The notes: generated from the sequence alone by a model not told the origin. Shown: positions 8,549-16,778, counted from the first letter of the stretch. The stretch: DNA of 34,594 nucleotides from Bacteroidota bacterium (GCA_023430725.1 JAEYZD010000188.1:1-34594), one strand, 5' to 3'. Translations and numbers: made by a program.

Positions 8549-11158
8549 ATGAAAAGGGCGCTTATAATCAGTATTTTGTTGTGTTTCACTGTTCTGGCCG
8601 AATCGCAGATTACACCGCTGACTACCGGCTGGAGGGCAAAGAAAGCGTCTGAGGTGACCCTCGACGGTTACCAGCTTACAGCAGGGGAGCCGGAAATGAC
8701 AGGATGGATGAATGCTACCGTTCCCGGAACGGTGCTTACAACACTGGTTAACAACGGCCGGATGCCGGAACCGTGGTTCGGGATGAACAACGAGCAGATT
8801 CCTGATGTGGCCGACGCAGGACGCGATTACTACACTTACTGGTTTTTTACCCGTTTTTCTTCTGATAACCTCGACTCCACCAGGCAGGTATGGCTCAGTT
8901 TCAGGGGAATAAACTACAGGTCAGAGATATATCTTAACGGCCATCTCATCAGCAACGGAATACATGAGGGGATGTTCCTCAGTCAGAAATACAACGTCAC
9001 GAAGCTGCTCAACCATGGAGAACATAACCGTCTGGCGATCAGGGTTGAGCCTCCTTTGAATCCGGGAAGACCCAACGGTGGGCAGGGGGGCGACGGCACA
9101 ATAGGACGCGATGTGACAATGCAGTTCACCGCCGGCTGGGACTGGATTCAGCCTGTCAGGGACAGGAACACGGGGATATGGGATGCCGTAACAATCGAGG
9201 TGACTGGTGATCTTGACATCAGGAACGGTTTTGCGCGTACAAGGGTTCCTGGTGCGCGACTCCCGGGCGAGTTGCAGGATCCTGCCTACGTAACATTCAC
9301 CGCCGAGTTGGTGAATCCGACCGACAAGCTTGTGGAAGGTGAGATCGCCGTTGCGTATATGGGCTCCACGGAGAAAAAGAAGCTGAAGATTTTGCCAAAC
9401 TCAACCCTGACATTCACATTCCAGGAACAGAAACAGGTTGATCCCAGGATATGGTGGCCCAATGGGATGGGTCAGCCATCGTTGTACCCGGCCGTTATAA
9501 CCTTCCATGACAAAAAGGGCAATACACTCGACAGGGAGGACCTGATGTTCGGGTTCCGCGATGTGGGAAGCTATTTTGATGATTCACTGGGTGCCAGGAT
9601 CTTTATGATAAACGGTCAGAAACTCTTTGTCCGTGGCGCCAACTGGATTGCCTCTGACGGGATGCTGAGGCTCAGCTCTGAGAGATATGAGACGGAGGTG
9701 AAGATGCATGCCACAATGAACATGAACATGATCAGGGTATGGGGCGGATCAATCACCGAAAGGCCGGAGTTCTATGATGCGTGTGACAGGAACGGCATAC
9801 TGGTATGGCAGGACCTGTGGATCACCGGTGACTGCAACGGCAGGTGGCTTGATACGGTTCGGAAGGCTGACAGCCAGGAGGTGAGACGCCTTTATCCGGA
9901 CGATGATTCGTTATTTCTGCGCTCTGTGGAGGACCAGGTGAAGATGCTTCGGAATCATCCTTCTCTTTATGTTATCTGTGGCGGCAACGAGTTTCCGCCG
10001 CCTCCCGGGCTTGACACCCTGATAAGCAGTCTCATTGAGGAGATTGACGGTACCAGGATTTATCTTGATGAGTCAACTTCGGGTTATTTGCTGAGAAACA
10101 CTATCGGCGGCACCGCTGACGGGCCTTACAATATAAAGGAACCGCTCTGGTTCTTTACGGAGAAGTGGCACCCCTTCAATCCGGAGATAGGTTCGGTAGG
10201 CCTTCCCAACATGGAAGGGCTGGGGAGGATGATGGATCAGAAGGATCTTGTCATGCCTGTGGGTAAGGAGGTTAATGAGGTGTGGCAATACCATAAGTAT
10301 ATGGATTACGGAGGGATGATTGAGAGGCTGGGAGAGCCGGCTGATCTGGCTGATTTTGTCAGAAAGGCCCAGTTGCTGAATTATGAGCAGTACCGTGCCA
10401 TGGTTGAGGGTTACACCTTGCGTATGTGGGATTGGTACACAGGGTTCCTGGTATGGAAGAGTCAGAATCCATGGCCGGCGCTTAAGGGTCAGTTTTACGA
10501 CTGGTATCTTGATCAGAATGCAGGGTTTTACGGTTTCAGGCATGGAGCGGCGCCGGTCCACCTGATGTTCAATCCTGTTGACTCTGCAATCTATGTTGTC
10601 AACACCACCCCTAAGGAGCGCAAGGGGTTAAGGCTTGAGGCAAGGCTTACCGACGAGTACGGCAAGGATCTGTGGAAGAAGGCGCAGGAGATGGCTGTTG
10701 CAGGGGAGAGTGTCACGAAGCTGTGGGATCTTGATCCAGGCACTGCTACTGCTTCTGTGGAGTTTCTGAAGCTCCGGATCACATATGTTTCAACAGGTTT
10801 GACAGTTGATGAGAGCACCTGCTGGTTTCCCCGCGGCGGAGACCGGAAGCTTCTGACCGCTCTGCCTGAGGCGAAGGTTGTTGGGCAGATGATGAAGAGC
10901 AACAAGGGTGTTTACACGGTTGATTTGGCCAACAGCGGAACGGTTGCTGCCTTTTTCGTGCGGCTGAAGGTGATCCGTGCCCTTGACGGTGAGACTGTGC
11001 TTCCGGTTTTCACTGATGACAACTATATTGTTTTGCTTCCTGGGGAGAAGAAGAGCATCGAGGTTGATGTCACCGGTCTGACAGAAGAGGACCGTAACAC
11101 ACCCCTGCTTTTGCATCTTGAAGGGTTTAACTTGCCCGGGCAGGTGGTCAGGCTTTGA
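8549..11158 (+). CDS. Secreted GH2 glycosidase (exo-beta-D-glucosaminidase / endo-beta-mannosidase-like)
   Basis: An 869-residue glycoside hydrolase of family 2. I start it at ATG 8549 because MKRALIISILLCFTVLAESQ is a good signal peptide; the open frame begins earlier at 8471. The order is a jelly-roll sugar-binding domain (about 40-200), an immunoglobulin-like domain (about 205-330), the TIM-barrel (about 335-640) and C-terminal beta domains. The predicted acid/base is Glu481 in GGNEF and the predicted nucleophile is Glu546 in NPEIGSVGLPN. The latter motif matches the mannosylglycoprotein endo-beta-mannosidase and CsxA-type exo-glucosaminidase branch rather than beta-galactosidases. Likely substrates are chitosan oligosaccharides or mannosyl linkages of N-glycans. 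No SusCD pair or other carbohydrate enzyme lies nearby, so this is an isolated enzyme and not part of a visible utilisation locus. Confidence 0.9.
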   Translation: MKRALIISILLCFTVLAESQITPLTTGWRAKKASEVTLDGYQLTAGEPEMTGWMNATVPGTVLTTLVNNGRMPEPWFGMNNEQIPDVADAGRDYYTYWFFTRFSSDNLDSTRQVWLSFRGINYRSEIYLNGHLISNGIHEGMFLSQKYNVTKLLNHGEHNRLAIRVEPPLNPGRPNGGQGGDGTIGRDVTMQFTAGWDWIQPVRDRNTGIWDAVTIEVTGDLDIRNGFARTRVPGARLPGELQDPAYVTFTAELVNPTDKLVEGEIAVAYMGSTEKKKLKILPNSTLTFTFQEQKQVDPRIWWPNGMGQPSLYPAVITFHDKKGNTLDREDLMFGFRDVGSYFDDSLGARIFMINGQKLFVRGANWIASDGMLRLSSERYETEVKMHATMNMNMIRVWGGSITERPEFYDACDRNGILVWQDLWITGDCNGRWLDTVRKADSQEVRRLYPDDDSLFLRSVEDQVKMLRNHPSLYVICGGNEFPPPPGLDTLISSLIEEIDGTRIYLDESTSGYLLRNTIGGTADGPYNIKEPLWFFTEKWHPFNPEIGSVGLPNMEGLGRMMDQKDLVMPVGKEVNEVWQYHKYMDYGGMIERLGEPADLADFVRKAQLLNYEQYRAMVEGYTLRMWDWYTGFLVWKSQNPWPALKGQFYDWYLDQNAGFYGFRHGAAPVHLMFNPVDSAIYVVNTTPKERKGLRLEARLTDEYGKDLWKKAQEMAVAGESVTKLWDLDPGTATASVEFLKLRITYVSTGLTVDESTCWFPRGGDRKLLTALPEAKVVGQMMKSNKGVYTVDLANSGTVAAFFVRLKVIRALDGETVLPVFTDDNYIVLLPGEKKSIEVDVTGLTEEDRNTPLLLHLEGFNLPGQVVRL

Positions 11159-11192
11159 TTGTTTGCAGTAAGAAATCAAAAAACGTTTACTT

Positions 11193-11888
11193 CTATCCTG
11201 TCCTGCTGATCTCCTCAAGCCTGTGAGGGTCAAGGAGGATAATACTCTTTTCTGATAACTTAATCAGGCCGTCTTTCTCAAAGCTCTTGAGCACCTTCAC
11301 GGCTCCTTCGGTGGAGATGCCTGCAAAATCGGCCAGCTCGCGCCGCGAGAGATGCCTGAAGAGATCCTCGCCGCCGTAGTTCTCCGGGGCAAGGCTGAGT
11401 AAAACAGTAGCCATACGCCCGTTGGTTTGCTGATGCAACACGTTGTCCAGGGAGTTGTAGAGCAGTGAGTTATGCTCGCAATACCGCCTGATTATACTGA
11501 AGGCAAACGCCCCGTTCTGCTTCACAAGCGCCGCAATGGCCTCCTTCTCTATCAGGAAACCTGTAGTCTCGGTAACCGCCACCACCGAATACCCGAAAGT
11601 ATTGCGGTTGAAAACTGCCGACAGACCAACCATCTCGCCGGGACGTATTATCCGGAGATTGTAGTCGCGACCGTTGCTGCTCTCAATATACTGCCTCGAG
11701 AAACCGCTGACGGTGAATATGACATAGGAGGCGAAGGCTCCCTGCTTGGCCAGGTTCTCGCCACGACGAAAAAGGACCTGAACACGACTCTCCCGAACCA
11801 GCTCCGTCTCCTCCGGCGTCAGCGCCGAGAAACAGGGCAGGGTGATGTCGCAGACAAACTCCCTGTCGGTATTGGTGATTGTTTTCAT
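11193..11888 (-). CDS. Crp/Fnr-family transcriptional regulator
   Basis: A 231-residue Crp/Fnr-type regulator if started at ATG 11888 (MKTITNTDREFVCD); an in-frame GTG at 11924 adds 12 unconvincing residues. The N-terminal cyclic-nucleotide-binding-type beta-barrel has the hallmark FRRGENLAKQGAFASYVIFTVSG and the second half IRPGEMVGLSAVF. A dimerisation helix follows, then a winged helix-turn-helix with LSRRELADFAGISTEGAVKV as the recognition region. Its only near-N-terminal cysteine does not form an Fnr 4-Cys cluster, so oxygen sensing through Fe-S is not supported. Upstream on its strand is TAAATTTG (plus bases 11906-11913), a fitting -7 element. It is read divergently from the OsmC/thioredoxin operon, which makes that operon a natural target, as inference. 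Confidence 0.92.
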   Translation of the reverse strand: MKTITNTDREFVCDITLPCFSALTPEETELVRESRVQVLFRRGENLAKQGAFASYVIFTVSGFSRQYIESSNGRDYNLRIIRPGEMVGLSAVFNRNTFGYSVVAVTETTGFLIEKEAIAALVKQNGAFAFSIIRRYCEHNSLLYNSLDNVLHQQTNGRMATVLLSLAPENYGGEDLFRHLSRRELADFAGISTEGAVKVLKSFEKDGLIKLSEKSIILLDPHRLEEISRTG

Positions 11889-12097
11889 TGCGATCGGATG
11901 ATGTGCAAATTTAAGAATTATCACATATCATGCAGGTGCACTTTAAGTTCTATATAATCAGCTATTTGGCACTGCGAGACTGATCTTCAGCAACTTTTTT
12001 GTTGTCGTATTTCAATGATTGTCATGATCTGTATTACGGTTGTAAGGGTCAGGCCAGTCTCATGAGTCAGTACTTTTGCGTTAAATTATTTGAAACC

Positions 12098-12511
12098 ATG
12101 AGACATAAGATAGAATCAGCCTGGAAAGGCAGAATGAAGTTTGATACTGAGGTAAACGGACACCATTTTTATATGGATCAGGCCGGAGAGAACGGCGATA
12201 ACAGCGGTCCCCGCCCGAAACCTCTGATGCTTGCGGCGCTGGCCGGATGTACAGGGATGGATGTGATATCGATCCTCAAAAAAATGAAGCAAGAGGTCGA
12301 GTATTTCAATGTGGTTGTCGAGGGTGATACCGAGGAAGAGCATCCCAACGCGTTCATTAAGATGCATATAATATATGAGTTCAAAGGAAAAGACCTGGAG
12401 ATTGAAAAGATAGAGAAGGCGATCAGCCTCTCGATGGAGCGTTATTGCGGTGTATCGGCAGTTTACCGCAAGGCGGGAATAGAGATGTCGCATGAGGTGA
12501 GGATGGTCTGA
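12098..12511 (+). CDS. OsmC/Ohr-family peroxiredoxin
   Basis: A 137-residue OsmC-like protein, starting at ATG 12098 (MRHKIESAWKG); the open frame extends to 11999, but the added residues do not fit the family. The two reactive cysteines of the family are present: one in LAGCTGMDVISIL and one in RYCGVSAVYRKAG. The family reduces organic hydroperoxides or sulfane-type oxidants with these thiols, using thioredoxin- or lipoyl-type donors in the cytoplasm. A TACTTTTG at 12071-12078 sits as a -7-like element 20 bases before the start codon, which supports this start. It is the first gene of an apparent four-gene thiol-redox unit; the next gene starts 93 bases later with no obvious terminator between. 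Confidence 0.93.
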   Translation: MRHKIESAWKGRMKFDTEVNGHHFYMDQAGENGDNSGPRPKPLMLAALAGCTGMDVISILKKMKQEVEYFNVVVEGDTEEEHPNAFIKMHIIYEFKGKDLEIEKIEKAISLSMERYCGVSAVYRKAGIEMSHEVRMV

Positions 12512-12522
12512 CGAAAAGTCTG

Positions 12523-12550
12523 CAGTCTCCGGTCGGCAGTCGGCAGTCAC
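12523..12550. repeat. Degenerate heptad tandem repeat (CAGTCGG)
   Basis: Four consecutive seven-base units read CAGTCTC, CGGTCGG, CAGTCGG, CAGTCAC in the gap between the OsmC and thioredoxin-like genes. This is the short-tandem-heptad style known from several bacterial groups. It is non-coding and has no hairpin of note. Confidence 0.6.
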
Positions 12551-12604
12551 GTGAACTGAATATGGCTGGCGACGAAATTAGTTAGTAATCAAATAAATGA
12601 AGAT

Positions 12605-12958
12605 ATGTTATACACGAATTTGAATCATGTTGAGTCTGCTTCGCAGCTCGAAAAGGTTATCAGTGAGAATGAGAATGTAATGGTCTGCTGCGGCAGGATG
12701 GGCCCGATGTGTATCCCGGTCTACGGAATCATGGAGGAGCTTGAACCGGTTTACAGCCATGTGAAATTCTTCGACATGGAATTTGACAATCCTGAGGCAC
12801 AGGTGATCCGCAATGCGCCACTCACACGCGGTTTCATGGGACTGCCCTACACCGTTTATTACAGGAACGGAAAGATGGAGAAGGCAACATCGAGCATCCA
12901 GACGATGCAGCAGGTAAAGACAATCCTCGACAGCGAGTTTGGTCAGCCCAACGCATAG
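12605..12958 (+). CDS. Thioredoxin-fold protein with CGRMGPMC active-site region
   Basis: A 117-residue thioredoxin-fold protein with no signal peptide. The usual WCGPC at the end of the first core strand is replaced by VCCGRMGPMCIPVY (residues 27-40), with Cys28, Cys29 and Cys36. The cis-proline loop is intact (GFMGLPYTVYYRNGKM), as is the pattern of strands and helices, so the fold call is solid. The spacing of six residues between Cys29 and Cys36 is not the CxxC of classical thioredoxins, so the redox chemistry may differ: Cys36 aligns with the resolving position and Cys29 could be its partner. It is followed after 3 bases by trxB, which implies it is a TrxB client or works with it. Start ATG 12605 fits the domain edge. 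Confidence 0.85.
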   Translation: MLYTNLNHVESASQLEKVISENENVMVCCGRMGPMCIPVYGIMEELEPVYSHVKFFDMEFDNPEAQVIRNAPLTRGFMGLPYTVYYRNGKMEKATSSIQTMQQVKTILDSEFGQPNA

Positions 12959-12961
12959 GCA

Positions 12962-13900
12962 ATGGAGAACAGCAATCATTACGATGTGATCATTCTTGGC
13001 GGCGGTCCGGCTGGCCTGACTGCCGCGATTTATCTCTCGCGGGCAAGGCTGAAGACACTGCTTCTCACCGAGGGTACGCCCGGCGGCCAGATGACACTGA
13101 CGCACGAGATTGCCAACTACCCGGGCATCGAGAAGATCAACGGTTACATGCTTGGCTCGGTTATGAAGAAGCAGGCAACAGCCTTTGGCACGGTTGTAAA
13201 GGGCAACACTGAGATAAGCTCCTTCAACCTTGAAGGCGAAGTTAAGAGTGTCACTGCCGGCGATGGGCAGACTTATACCTCCGATGCCATAATACTGGCC
13301 ACCGGCGGGCGATCGCGAACCCTTGGTGTACAGGGAGAGGATACGTTCAAAGGGAGGGGAATATCCTACTGCGCCACCTGCGACGGCGATTTCTTCACAG
13401 GCAAGGAGATAGTTGTCGTTGGCGGAGGCAACTCGGCCCTCGAGGAAGCAGTCTCACTTACCAAATACGCCACAAAGGTGACCGTTGTTCACCAGTTCGA
13501 CCACTTCCAGGCATTCCAGTATGCAGTGGATGAGGCAAAAGCCAACCCGAAAATAAACTTCGTGATGTCATCAACCATCGCTTCGTTTTACGGAGAGGAG
13601 AAGCTGGAGGGTGTCAGAATCAAAAACCTCGTCACCGGAGAAGAGTCCGATTTTAAAACCGACGGTGTATTCATATTCATCGGTTACGTGCCGAACACCG
13701 AGTGGCTGAATGGGCACCTGCAGATGAATGACAGGGGAGAGATTGCAGCCGGACCGGACATGTCCACGAGCATAGAAGGGGTGTATTCGGCGGGTGATGC
13801 CAATGCGAAACGTTACAGACAGGTTACGACGGCCGTAGCTGACGGTACAATTGCCGCCCTGGCAGCGGCCGACTACCTGCATAAACAAAAAAGAAACTAA
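12962..13900 (+). CDS. trxB: Thioredoxin-disulfide reductase
   Basis: A 312-residue flavoprotein of the low-molecular-weight thioredoxin reductase type. It passes electrons from NADPH through FAD to the active-site disulfide and on to thioredoxins. The N-terminal FAD-binding motif is GGGPAGLTAAIY (about residues 13-24), the redox centre is Cys137-Ala-Thr-Cys140 followed by DGDFF, and the NADPH-binding motif is VVGGGNSALEEA. The C-terminal FAD motif is YSAGDANAKRYRQVTTAVADG. Length matches the family. It begins 3 bases after the thioredoxin-like gene and ends 5 bases before the anchored thioredoxin, so translation is probably coupled across the three genes. Confidence 0.97.
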   Translation: MENSNHYDVIILGGGPAGLTAAIYLSRARLKTLLLTEGTPGGQMTLTHEIANYPGIEKINGYMLGSVMKKQATAFGTVVKGNTEISSFNLEGEVKSVTAGDGQTYTSDAIILATGGRSRTLGVQGEDTFKGRGISYCATCDGDFFTGKEIVVVGGGNSALEEAVSLTKYATKVTVVHQFDHFQAFQYAVDEAKANPKINFVMSSTIASFYGEEKLEGVRIKNLVTGEESDFKTDGVFIFIGYVPNTEWLNGHLQMNDRGEIAAGPDMSTSIEGVYSAGDANAKRYRQVTTAVADGTIAALAAADYLHKQKRN

Positions 13901-13905
13901 AAAAG

Positions 13906-14328
13906 ATGAAAATGAAAGGATTGATTATAGCTGCAGTTGTTATTGCCGTGGTGGTGATACTGTTCATGCGCTCGTACAATAAGATGAAGAATGCCCCGGC
14001 GGTGGCCGACAGTGAGCTGATTGAGCACCTCACCGCTCAGAACTTCGCCAATAAGACGAAAAAGGGGGTTGTTCTGGTAGATTTCTGGGCCGACTGGTGC
14101 ATGCCGTGCAAGATGATGGCGCCCATACTCAATGAGGTAGCCGAGGCGACAGATGGCACAGCAACAATCTACAAGCTAAATGTGGATGAGCAGCAGCAGG
14201 TTGCAGCACAGTACGGAATACGGAGCATCCCGACGATGATCCTCTTCAAGGACGGCAAGGAGGTGGAGAGAATAATTGGGGTGAAGTCGAAGGAGGCTGT
14301 TATTGCCAGTATAAACAAGGCGAAGTAA
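13906..14328 (+). CDS. Membrane-anchored thioredoxin (CMPC)
   Basis: A 140-residue protein made of an N-terminal membrane anchor (residues 5-21, IIAAVVIAVVVILF followed by the basic MRSYNKMK) and a complete thioredoxin domain. The active site reads WADWCMPCKMMAPIL with Cys65 and Cys68: methionine replaces the usual glycine of CGPC. The cis-proline is in RSIPTMILFKDG. With a short uncleaved N-terminal helix, the domain could face either side of the inner membrane; a methionine there should alter redox potential or partner choice, as inference. It is the last gene of the redox unit, 5 bases after trxB, and converges on the glycosyltransferase gene with a shared hairpin between. Confidence 0.92.
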   Translation: MKMKGLIIAAVVIAVVVILFMRSYNKMKNAPAVADSELIEHLTAQNFANKTKKGVVLVDFWADWCMPCKMMAPILNEVAEATDGTATIYKLNVDEQQQVAAQYGIRSIPTMILFKDGKEVERIIGVKSKEAVIASINKAK

Positions 14329-14351
14329 GGTATTTTGTGTTAATTGGTTTG

Positions 14352-14386
14352 GAGGGCTTTGACGGGCATCACCTGTCAAGGCCCTC
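14352..14386. terminator. Hairpin between convergent trx and glycosyltransferase genes
   Basis: Arms gagggctttgac (14352-14363) and gtcaaggccctc (14375-14386) pair over 12 bases with one G-T wobble around an 11-base loop. The right arm lies inside the last codons of the minus-strand gene. T-rich sequence follows only weakly on either side, so termination efficiency is uncertain. Confidence 0.5.
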
Positions 14387-16576
14387 TCTTGCTTTGTCAT
14401 AGTCCGGGGCCTCCAGCAGATCATTGAATTTTGCCGAAGGATGGAGCCTTCCGAACGAGTCGATATATGCCTCTTTGGTCATCGAGTCCCAGTGGATTGC
14501 ACCGTTGTAATACTGAATGTTCTGCATTATGCCCAGCGATGTGAGCAGCAGGAAGGCTGCCAGGGTCAGTCTTTGCAGCCAACTTTTTACGGCGGCTCCC
14601 GGGGAGGCTGTTCCCAGTGTGGTTGATGCCGGGGTCATCAGCGAGGCAGTTCCATGGGAGATTGCTGCAGGGGTCAGCAGTGCGGCCGCTGCCACTGCCA
14701 TCAGGGCGTAGCTGTCGATGAAGGCCCTCTGTCCGAATCCACCACCGTACCACCAGCACCACCAGGAGAAGATGATGTAGATGTTCAGGGGAACGAAAAG
14801 GGTCACAGGCAGGGCGTGAGGTGAACGCCGTTTCAAGAGTGCTATTATTCCCGCAAAGGCGAAGATCATGAGGGGAGAATAGAGGAACAGTCCCTTGCGC
14901 CAGCTGAAGAGCCCTTTTATTATTGCCGGGTCGGCGAAGAAGAAGCGCTCATTGCTGCCGTAGGAGAAGTAGAGCCATTGCCCGGTCATCTCCTTCCAGT
15001 AGATCAGCTGAGGCACCCAGACCAGAAACGCTGCCGATGCGATTATCGCAAGCCGCCAGTAGCTACTGACCAGCTCACTGATCCTGAGGCGAAGGGTTTC
15101 AGACGATGTGACTCCGTAAAAAAGGAAGAAAAATACTATGATGATATTTGTCGGCCTTATCAGGCTGATAATACCCAACAATAAACCCAGCCTGAGTGCA
15201 GCTGTGATGGAAGGCGCATAAAGCTTATTGCTATGCCCGTGCCATTTCATTGAATACCATATAAATGCACTTATCAGTGCAAATGAGTAGACATGTGACA
15301 TCGTTCCCTGGTAAAGTGTGTACCAGAAAAGGTTTGTGCCGATTACAAAAGCTGCGATAACAGCGGCAGTGACCCTGTCCGAAGCGTTTGCCAGCAGGAT
15401 CTTTCTCAGGTAAATCAACCCGACTGTAAGGAAAAAGAGAGCTGACAACAGCAGGAAGAATTTGTATGGTGGTGAATAACCCCCGGTGTCTGTGCCCGAG
15501 AGGAGGGCTACGGCGTGTCCGGCAAGAAAGAAGGGTGTCCAGAGAAGCGAGAGGCCCATGCTGGTTTTTATGACATGCTTTCCCATGGGGCCACGTTCCG
15601 GCCAGACGATTAACCTGTGAGGACCCTTATAGTTATCCGCGAAACTCAGTGACAGATCGTGATAAATGAATGTTGCCGGGAGGTAAGCGTAGTATGAGAT
15701 CGCGTCCCACTCTATTACCCGCTGCTCCTCCTTCCAGTGTTTCTCTGAGAGCATTGTGAAGGTCATGAAGGCAATCAGCAGGGTCAGGGTCAGAGCAGAA
15801 ATCCAGTTCTTGCCTGTAATGCTGAATTTGAGGACTTTGGCGGCTATGCCGAGGCCGTCGGTTATGCTGATTTTTTTGCCCTCGCTCTTTCTACGGGGTG
15901 AATAACTTACAGGTTCCTCGGCGAAAGAGGTTGTTCCGGCGCGCAAAGCCTTGAACATCAGTTCTGTTTCAAATCCGAAGCGTTTCTCACTGAGATCCAG
16001 TCTCCCGAACAGCTCTTTTCTGAAAAGCTTGTAGCCGCACGTAAGGTCGGTGATCTTTCTTCCGGTAGCTTTTGCCGCGATGAAGGAGAGGAGTCTGTTG
16101 ATTACCACTGCAGCGGTTACGGAAGCGGTTGTGGCTATTGTTGCTTCTGGGGTTGCTGCAGCGGCTGCAGTTGAGGTTGCGTGGCCGCGGTGTGCCGTGT
16201 CTGATTTGAACCTTGTGCCGCTGACCAGGTCAAGGTTCTGGTTGTGCATCCTTCGGAGGAGTGCAGGGATGTCAGAAGGATCCAGCTCGAGGTCAGCGTC
16301 CTGCACGAGTATTGCGTCACCTTTTGCTTCCCGTACGCCTGCAGCCACCGCAGATCCCTTACCGCTGTTGGCAGTGAGGTGAAGCACCCTGGCGCCGGGG
16401 AATCCTTGTATTGCATCTTCCGCCGTGGCGGCCGAGTCGTCAGTCGAGCAATCGTCCACGATTATTACTTCAACCTCTGTGACAAACCCCGGCATCGTGA
16501 CAGAACGCAGCCGATCCAGTGTCGTTGTGATAACACCGGATTCGTTGTACATCGGGATGATTATGCTCAGGTACAA
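14369..16576 (-). CDS. Fusion of GT2 glycosyltransferase and polytopic membrane (GT-C-like) protein
   Basis: A 735-residue two-part protein. Residues 1-255 form a GT2 domain of the dolichol/polyprenyl-phosphate sugar transferase type: LSIIIPMYNES at 3-13, IIVDDCSTDD at 38-47, VQDADLELDP at 91-100, and the TCGYKLFR and RFGFETELMFKA motifs. Residues 260-735 hold about nine or ten membrane spans with aromatic SWWCWWYGGGFGQRAF, a pattern seen in Bacteroidota GT-C-like membrane proteins. So one chain may both charge a lipid carrier with sugar and use it. Two Ala/Thr/Pro-rich inserts (about 127-156 and 633-662) are unusual. The start is TTG 16576: a TGA stands three codons upstream, and the next ATG would remove the IIIP strand. 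Confidence 0.85.
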   Translation of the reverse strand: MYLSIIIPMYNESGVITTTLDRLRSVTMPGFVTEVEVIIVDDCSTDDSAATAEDAIQGFPGARVLHLTANSGKGSAVAAGVREAKGDAILVQDADLELDPSDIPALLRRMHNQNLDLVSGTRFKSDTAHRGHATSTAAAAATPEATIATTASVTAAVVINRLLSFIAAKATGRKITDLTCGYKLFRKELFGRLDLSEKRFGFETELMFKALRAGTTSFAEEPVSYSPRRKSEGKKISITDGLGIAAKVLKFSITGKNWISALTLTLLIAFMTFTMLSEKHWKEEQRVIEWDAISYYAYLPATFIYHDLSLSFADNYKGPHRLIVWPERGPMGKHVIKTSMGLSLLWTPFFLAGHAVALLSGTDTGGYSPPYKFFLLLSALFFLTVGLIYLRKILLANASDRVTAAVIAAFVIGTNLFWYTLYQGTMSHVYSFALISAFIWYSMKWHGHSNKLYAPSITAALRLGLLLGIISLIRPTNIIIVFFFLFYGVTSSETLRLRISELVSSYWRLAIIASAAFLVWVPQLIYWKEMTGQWLYFSYGSNERFFFADPAIIKGLFSWRKGLFLYSPLMIFAFAGIIALLKRRSPHALPVTLFVPLNIYIIFSWWCWWYGGGFGQRAFIDSYALMAVAAAALLTPAAISHGTASLMTPASTTLGTASPGAAVKSWLQRLTLAAFLLLTSLGIMQNIQYYNGAIHWDSMTKEAYIDSFGRLHPSAKFNDLLEAPDYDKAREGLDR

Positions 16577-16726
16577 AGTGGGTTCAGGTAAGGGGATAAA
16601 GTTACTTTTTTTTAGGCAACAGAAGGGCGAGGGTAAAGAAGTGATCCTCCAGCTGGCGGATCATTTCAGCAGGCAGCCAGATTGCAGGTGAACGCAGCAG
16701 ACAATAGTGTTGGCAAGGACATGCAT
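16577..16726. other. Upstream gap of the glycosyltransferase
   Basis: About 150 bases between the glycosyltransferase start and the terminator of the EF-hand gene. The minus strand has a short stop-free stretch of about 45 codons ending PKKK-stop, but it has no good start for its full length and no recognised homology, so I do not call a gene. Confidence 0.4.
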
Positions 16727-16755
16727 AAAAAAAAGAGACCCATATGGATCTCTTT
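16727..16755 (-). terminator. Rho-independent terminator of the EF-hand gene
   Basis: Arms aaagaga (16732-16738) and tctcttt (16749-16755) enclose the palindrome ccatatgg with one internal mismatch. On the minus strand the stem is followed by a run of eight T residues (plus bases 16727-16734 are all A). It lies 24 bases past the stop codon at 16779. Confidence 0.85.
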
Positions 16756-16778
16756 CTGCATTTCACCGTGTATGACGG

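Noticed and set aside
8549..11158. GH2 enzyme as part of a polysaccharide utilisation locus
   Set aside because: No SusC/SusD pair, sensor or second carbohydrate enzyme lies within the window.
11193..11888. Oxygen-sensing Fnr with an Fe-S cluster
   Set aside because: The N-terminal cysteine cluster needed for a 4Fe-4S centre is absent, so only the general Crp/Fnr family call is kept.
16600..16735. Stop-free minus-strand stretch of about 45 codons ending PKKK
   Set aside because: It has no start for its full length (the only ATG gives 20 residues), overlaps the upstream terminator, and matches no family I know.
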